Below the pieces are notes generated by a model that saw only the letters and a program-made list of their open reading frames with translations, had not been told where the DNA came from and ran no database searches. From Stenotrophomonas maltophilia (GTDB lineage: Bacteria; Pseudomonadota; Gammaproteobacteria; Xanthomonadales; Xanthomonadaceae), in assembly GCA_002386405.1 (NCBI GenBank), contig DGIP01000124.1, positions 1 through 8,750 of the forward strand: a DNA stretch of 8,750 bases, in the 5' to 3' direction. Of the stretch, positions 4,739 through 8,750 are shown piece by piece. Position 1 is the first letter of the stretch. Every line of letters begins with the position of its first letter. Made by a program: the position numbers and the translations under genes.

Positions 4739-6385
4739 ATGGCCCTGTCGCTCACCAAGGAATCCCTGAACGCCGAAAAGGCGGGCCAGTGGTTCGACCG
4801 GCTGCAAAGCCTGCAGATCACCCGTCGGCTTGGCCTGATGGCGATGATCGCCGTGGCCGTTGCGGCAGGCCTGTTCGTGTTCTTCTGGTCGCAGAAGCCA
4901 GGGATGGTGCCGCTGTATACCGGCCTGGACCAGAAGGCCACCGCCGAAGCCACCGACCTGCTGCGTGCGGCGCAGATTCCGTTCGAACTGGATGCCGCCA
5001 CCGGCGGCATCACCGTGCCGGAAAAGAACCTGCACGATGCGCGCCTGAAGCTGGCCGGCTCCGGGTTGACCGACAGCGGCCGGCTCGGTTTTGAGCTGAT
5101 GGAGCGCGACCCCGGCTTCGGCGTCAGCCAGTTCATGGAAAACGCCCGCTACCAGCACTCGCTGGAAACCGAGCTGTCGCGCACCATCAACACCCTGCGC
5201 CCGGTGCGCGATTCGCGCGTGCACCTGGCCATTCCCAAGCCCAGCGCCTTCACCCGCCAGCGCGACGTGGCCAGCGCCTCGGTGGTGCTGGAACTGCGCG
5301 GTGGCCAGCAGCTGGAACGCGGCCAGATCGATGCCATCGTGCATATGGTCGCGGCCAGCATTCCCGACCTGGCCGCCGAGCGCGTCACCGTGGTCGACCA
5401 GAGCGGCCGCATGCTCAGCGTGTCCGACCCCAACAGCGAAGCGGCGGTCAACGCCGCCCAGTTCGACCAGGTGCGCCGCCAGGAAACCTCGTTCAACCAG
5501 CGCATCCGTGAACTACTCGAGCCGATGACCGGCCCGGGCCGGGTCAACCCGGAAGTCAGCGTGGACATGGACTTCTCGGTCACCGAAGAAGCCCGTGAGC
5601 TGTACAACGGCGAGCCGCAGAAGCTGCGCAGCGAACAGACCAGCGAAAACAGCACCAGCACCCCCGGCCCGCAGGGCGTACCCGGTACGGCCAGCAACAC
5701 CCCGCCGGGCCCGGCTGCCGCGCCGGCCACCGCCGCCACGCCGACCGAAACCGCGCGCAACGCCACCCGCAACTACGAGCTGGACCGCACCCTGCAGCAC
5801 ACCCGCCAGCCGGCCGGCCGCATCAAGCGCGTCTCGGTGGCGGTACTGCTGGACAACGTGCCGCGCCCCGGCGCCAACGGCAAGACCACCGAACAGCCGC
5901 TGTCGGCGGCCGAGCTCACCCGCGTCGAAGCGCTGGTGAAGCAGGCGGTGGGCTTCGATGCCGAGCGTGGCGACACCGTGTCGGTGATGAATGCCCCGTT
6001 CGTGCGTGAAGTCACCCCGGTCGAAGGACCGAAGTGGTGGGAACTGCCACAGGTGCAGGACGGCCTGCGCCTGCTGCTCGGCGCCATCGTGGTGCTGGCG
6101 CTGGTGTTCGGCGTGCTGCGCCCGGCGCTGCGCTCGATCACCGGCACGCCGAAGAAGCTCGGCAAGGACGACAGCCTGGAACCGCACAGCGCCGACGTGC
6201 AGCTGGTGGACGATGGCGAAGGCCTGCCCCAGCTCGGTTCGGACCGGGTACACCTTTCAGGCCAAGAGCCGCTGGCGCTGCCGGTGGACTCCTACGAGGA
6301 ACGACTGCGCATGGCGCGTGAAGCTGTAAAGACCGATTCCAAGCGCGTGGCCCAGGTGGTCAAGGGCTGGGTGGCCAATGATTGA
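4739..6385 (+). CDS. fliF: Flagellar MS-ring protein FliF
   Basis: A 548-residue inner-membrane protein that forms the MS ring around the export gate and carries the switch complex. Membrane segment 1 is at about 31–51 (LGLMAMIAVAVAAGLFVFFW). The periplasmic region includes PLYTGLDQKATAEATDLL, GFELMERDPGFGVSQFMENA and RYQHSLETELSRTI, typical of the ring-building motifs shared with type III secretion lipoproteins. A Pro/Ala/Ser/Thr-rich low-complexity stretch follows at about 303–338. Membrane segment 2 is at about 442–464 (LRLLLGAIVVLALVFGVLRP). The cytoplasmic C-terminus (about 515–548, YEERLRMAREAVKTDSKRVA then VVKGWV) is the conserved FliG-binding segment. The gene starts 12 nt after fliE, and its Shine-Dalgarno AAGGA (4725–4729) overlaps the fliE stop codon. 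Its end overlaps fliG by 8 nt. Length is normal for the family. Confidence 0.97.
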   Translation: MALSLTKESLNAEKAGQWFDRLQSLQITRRLGLMAMIAVAVAAGLFVFFWSQKPGMVPLYTGLDQKATAEATDLLRAAQIPFELDAATGGITVPEKNLHDARLKLAGSGLTDSGRLGFELMERDPGFGVSQFMENARYQHSLETELSRTINTLRPVRDSRVHLAIPKPSAFTRQRDVASASVVLELRGGQQLERGQIDAIVHMVAASIPDLAAERVTVVDQSGRMLSVSDPNSEAAVNAAQFDQVRRQETSFNQRIRELLEPMTGPGRVNPEVSVDMDFSVTEEARELYNGEPQKLRSEQTSENSTSTPGPQGVPGTASNTPPGPAAAPATAATPTETARNATRNYELDRTLQHTRQPAGRIKRVSVAVLLDNVPRPGANGKTTEQPLSAAELTRVEALVKQAVGFDAERGDTVSVMNAPFVREVTPVEGPKWWELPQVQDGLRLLLGAIVVLALVFGVLRPALRSITGTPKKLGKDDSLEPHSADVQLVDDGEGLPQLGSDRVHLSGQEPLALPVDSYEERLRMAREAVKTDSKRVAQVVKGWVAND

Positions 6386-7394
6386 TCCCGCCGCCCCCCC
6401 GGCCCCGCTCAGCGGCGTCCAGCGCGCCGCCGTGCTGCTGCTGTCCCTGGGTGAAGTGGAAGCGGCCGACGTGCTGCGCCACATGGAACCCAAGGAAGTG
6501 CAGAAGATCGGCATCGCCATGGCGACCATGAGCGACATCACCCGCGAGCAGGTCGAACGGGTCATGGACCAGTTCAGCACCGAACTGGGTTCCAAGACCT
6601 CGCTCGGCGTCGGCTCGGACGACTACATCCGCAACATGCTGGTGCAGGCGCTGGGCACTGAAAAGGCCGGCAACCTGATCGACCGCATCCTGCTTGGCCG
6701 CAACACCACCGGCCTGGACGCGCTGAAGTGGATGGACCCGCGTGCGGTGGCCGACCTGGTGCGCAACGAGCACCCGCAGATCATCGCCATCGTGATGGCC
6801 CACCTGGAAACCGACCAGGCCGCCGACGCGCTCAAGCTGCTGCCCGAACGCACCCGGGTCGACGTGCTGCTGCGCATCGCCACCCTGGACGGCATTCCGC
6901 CGAACGCGCTGAACGAGCTCAACGAAATCATGGAGCGCCAGTTCGCCGGCAACCAGAACCTGAAGTCGTCCAACATCGGCGGCGTGCAGTGCGCGGCCAA
7001 CATCCTCAACTTCATGGACAGCGGCCAGGACCAGGCCATCCTGGGCGAAATTTCCCGTATAGATGCGCCGCTGAGCGCGCGCATCCAGGAAAAGATGTTC
7101 GTGTTCGACGACCTGATCGACCTGGAAGACCGCGAATTGCAGCTGGTGCTGCGCGAAGTCAGCGGCGAACGCCTGGGCCTGGCCCTGCGCGGCGCCGACA
7201 TCAAGGTGCGCGACAAGATCACCCGCAACATGTCCCAGCGCGCCGCCGAAATCCTGCTCGAAGACATGGAAGCACGCGGTCCGGTGCGCCTGTCGGACGT
7301 GGAAACCGCGCAGCGCGAAATCCTGGCCATCGTCAAGCGCATGGCCGACGAAGGCACCGTCACCATCGGCGGCAACGCGGAGGCCATGCTGTGA
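6378..7394 (+). CDS. fliG: Flagellar motor switch protein FliG
   Basis: A rotor protein of 338 residues that binds FliF with its N-terminal domain, FliM with its middle domain, and interacts with the MotA stator through its C-terminal domain. The N-domain (about 12–110) begins LSGVQRAAVLLLSLGE. The middle domain carries the EHPQ motif (131–134, RNEHPQIIAIVMAHL). The hinge glycines are at 201–202 (NIGGVQCAANILNFM), and MFVF is at 240–243. The torque helix region has R271, R288, E295, D296 and R304 (SQRAAEILLEDMEARGPVRL). By recalled alignment these match E. coli K264, R281, D288, D289 and R297, so the charged surface is conserved. The ATG lies 8 nt inside fliF, with only a poor Shine-Dalgarno, so translation probably depends on coupling to fliF. 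Confidence 0.98.
   Translation: MIDPAAPPAPLSGVQRAAVLLLSLGEVEAADVLRHMEPKEVQKIGIAMATMSDITREQVERVMDQFSTELGSKTSLGVGSDDYIRNMLVQALGTEKAGNLIDRILLGRNTTGLDALKWMDPRAVADLVRNEHPQIIAIVMAHLETDQAADALKLLPERTRVDVLLRIATLDGIPPNALNELNEIMERQFAGNQNLKSSNIGGVQCAANILNFMDSGQDQAILGEISRIDAPLSARIQEKMFVFDDLIDLEDRELQLVLREVSGERLGLALRGADIKVRDKITRNMSQRAAEILLEDMEARGPVRLSDVETAQREILAIVKRMADEGTVTIGGNAEAML
7379..7383 (+). promoter_or_regulatory. Ribosome-binding site fixing the GTG start of fliH
   Basis: A strong GGAGG lies inside the end of fliG, 7 nt before GTG 7391. This decides in favour of GTG as the fliH start. The same reading frame is open far upstream through fliG and offers no other well-placed start. The ATG at 7386 is in the fliG frame. 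Confidence 0.8.
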
Positions 7395-8026
7395 ACCACG
7401 CCGTGCGCTGGCTTGCCCCGGACCTGCTGGCGGCCCCTGCCGCCCCGCAGGACGACCATTACGATCTCGACGAACCGGTTGCCGAGCACGAACCCGAACC
7501 GCTGCTGCAGCTGCCCACCCTGGAGGAAATCCAGGCGATCCAGGACGCCGCGGAAAAGGACGGCTTCGAACAGGGCCATGCCGACGGCCAGGCCCAGGGC
7601 CAGGCCGAAGTGCGCCGCCTGGTGGCCCAGATCGAAGGCATCCTCGACAATTTCGGCCGCCCGCTGGCGCGGCTGGAAAACGAAGTGGTGGCCGCGCTCG
7701 GCGAACTGGCCGTGCGCATTGCCGGCACCCTGGTCGGCCGCGCCTACGAGGCCGACCCGGCCCTGCTCGCCCAGCTGGTCGGCGAAGCGGTGGACGCAGT
7801 GGGCGGTGCCAACCGCGACGTCGAAGTGCGCCTGCACCCCGACGACATCGCCGCACTGGCTCCGCTGCTGCAGCTCTCGCCCACCCAGCGCCTCACCGCC
7901 GACCTCACCCTGAGCCGTGGCGACCTGCGCGTGCACGCCGAAGCCGTGCGCATCGACGGCACCCTCGAAGCGCGCCTGCGCGGCGCGCTGGATGCGGTGC
8001 TGCGCAAATCCGGAGCCAGCGCATGA
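7391..8026 (+). CDS. fliH: Flagellar export ATPase regulator FliH
   Basis: A 211-residue cytoplasmic protein that dimerises, holds the export ATPase FliI and links it to the C-ring and export gate. The N-terminus has W7 (VNHAVRWLAPDL), in the region where Salmonella FliH uses tryptophans to dock on the export apparatus. An acidic, Pro-rich segment (about 20–43) follows. Then comes a perfect GxxxG ladder, G58-G62-G66-G70 (GFEQGHADGQAQG), a hallmark of FliH and its stator-like relatives. The C-terminal domain (about 95–205: RIAGTLVGRAYEADPALLAQ, VEVRLHPDDI, GDLRVHAEAVRIDG) resembles the FliH/HrpE ATPase-binding region. The GTG start overlaps the fliG stop as GTGA and has GGAGG at 7379–7383. The end overlaps fliI by 4 nt (ATGA). 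FliH is poorly conserved, but context makes the call secure. Confidence 0.94.
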   Translation: MNHAVRWLAPDLLAAPAAPQDDHYDLDEPVAEHEPEPLLQLPTLEEIQAIQDAAEKDGFEQGHADGQAQGQAEVRRLVAQIEGILDNFGRPLARLENEVVAALGELAVRIAGTLVGRAYEADPALLAQLVGEAVDAVGGANRDVEVRLHPDDIAALAPLLQLSPTQRLTADLTLSRGDLRVHAEAVRIDGTLEARLRGALDAVLRKSGASA

Positions 8027-8750
8027 ACACCGAACCCCTGCCCCCGCCGGCGGCGGACTGGTCGGCCGCACGCAACCTGCGCCTGGCCGCGCGCCTGGAC
8101 GGCATCCAACCGGATGGCGCACACGGCCGTGGCCTGATCCGCGAAGGCGTACTGCGCCGCGCGGTCGGCCTGACCCTGGAAGCGGTTGGCTGCGAATCGC
8201 CGATGGGCGCCAGCTGCAAGGTTGAAGTCGCCGACGGCGGCTGGGTCGATGCCGAAGTGGTCGGCTTCGCCGGCGAGCGCACCTACCTGATGCCCAGCGC
8301 CGAACTGCACGGCCTGCTGCCCAACGCCCGCGTGGTGCCCTCGCTGGGCCGTGGCGGCGTCGAAGTCGGCGAAGGCCTGCTCGGCCGCGTCATCGACAGC
8401 GACGGCGTACCGCTGGACGGCAAGGGCCCGATCCGCGCCGAAGGCACCGTCGGCATGGCCGGCGTTTCGATCAACCCGCTCGCCCGCGAACCGATCACCC
8501 AGCCGCTCGACGTCGGCGTGCGCGCCATCAACGCGCTGCTGCCGATCGGCCGTGGCCAGCGCGTGGGCCTGTTCGCCGGCTCCGGCGTCGGCAAGTCCAC
8601 CCTGCTCGGCATGATGACCCGCTACACCGCCGCCGACGTGATCGTGGTCGGCCTGATCGGCGAACGTGGCCGCGAAGTGCGCGACTTCGTCGAAAGCACC
8701 CTCGGCGAAGAAGGCCTGCGCCGCGCCGTGGTGGTGGCCAGCCCGGCCGA
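8023..8750 (+). CDS. fliI: Flagellar export ATPase FliI, N-terminal part (3' end outside window)
   Basis: The ATPase of the flagellar type III export apparatus, related to the F1 beta subunit. It is thought to form a hexamer under the export gate and unload chaperoned cargo. The first 242 residues are present, of about 450–460 expected. The N-terminal beta-barrel part includes EGLLGRVIDSDGVPLDGKGP (117–136). It is followed by the family signature REPITQPLDVGVRAINALLP. The Walker A loop is AGSGVGKST (185–193), and LIGERGREVRDF (211–222) holds the conserved catalytic-region Glu and Arg. The frame stays open to the window end, before Walker B. The start has GGAG at 8012–8015, 7 nt upstream, and overlaps the fliH stop (ATGA). 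The REPIxxPLxVGVRAI and GERGREV signatures favour FliI over the injectisome ATPase SctN, and the flagellar neighbours settle it. Confidence 0.97.
   Translation, partial: MNTEPLPPPAADWSAARNLRLAARLDGIQPDGAHGRGLIREGVLRRAVGLTLEAVGCESPMGASCKVEVADGGWVDAEVVGFAGERTYLMPSAELHGLLPNARVVPSLGRGGVEVGEGLLGRVIDSDGVPLDGKGPIRAEGTVGMAGVSINPLAREPITQPLDVGVRAINALLPIGRGQRVGLFAGSGVGKSTLLGMMTRYTAADVIVVGLIGERGREVRDFVESTLGEEGLRRAVVVASPA

Noticed and set aside
6360..8122. Two overlapping minus-strand open frames of about 500 codons opposite fliG and fliH.
   Set aside because: No recognisable family, low-complexity composition, and complete overlap with well-supported genes. They are GC-driven shadows.

Overview
The window is a piece of a high-GC gammaproteobacterial flagellar cluster, most likely from the Xanthomonadaceae and probably Stenotrophomonas. 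Three things point there: the gene order rpoN2–vemR–fleQ followed by fliEFGHI, the very GC-rich third codon positions, and a pair of GTAG-headed palindromes just after fleQ that look like the SMAG repeats described from S. maltophilia. The genus is an inference from these features. All genes are on the + strand.

Region 1 (1–2724) is the regulatory block. It holds the C-terminal half of a sigma-54 factor (rpoN2, cut by the window start), a single-domain response regulator (vemR) and the sigma-54 activator fleQ. They are tightly packed (14-nt gap, then a 4-nt ATGA overlap) and probably co-transcribed. FleQ has intact ATPase and sigma-54 contact motifs. Its N-terminal receiver-like domain has no phospho-acceptor Asp, and the two c-di-GMP-binding motifs known from Pseudomonas FleQ are not recognisable. 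VemR, by contrast, keeps a full set of receiver catalytic residues.

Region 2 (2725–4369) separates the regulators from the structural operon. It contains the SMAG-like inverted pair directly after the fleQ stop codon and a compact YadA-type trimeric autotransporter adhesin with a signal peptide, head repeats, neck, 15-residue stalk repeats and a C-terminal barrel anchor. After that come a strong hairpin terminator and a 216-nt regulatory stretch. That stretch carries two palindromes and a near-consensus sigma-54 promoter (-24 GG / -12 GC) 42 nt upstream of fliE. The adhesin is not part of the usual flagellar gene set, and its codon use is visibly less biased than that of its neighbours.

Region 3 (4370–8750) is the early flagellar operon: fliE (rod/MS-ring adaptor), fliF (MS ring), fliG (switch/rotor), fliH (ATPase regulator) and fliI (export ATPase, cut by the window end). 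The genes overlap by 4–8 nt or are separated by 12 nt, which suggests translational coupling.

Taken together, the sigma factor and activator encoded at the left probably drive the sigma-54 promoter of fliE at the right. This is largely a well-known system. The points most worth a second look are the adhesin lodged between fleQ and fliE, the degenerate c-di-GMP site of FleQ next to an intact stand-alone receiver, and the palindromes upstream of the fliE promoter.
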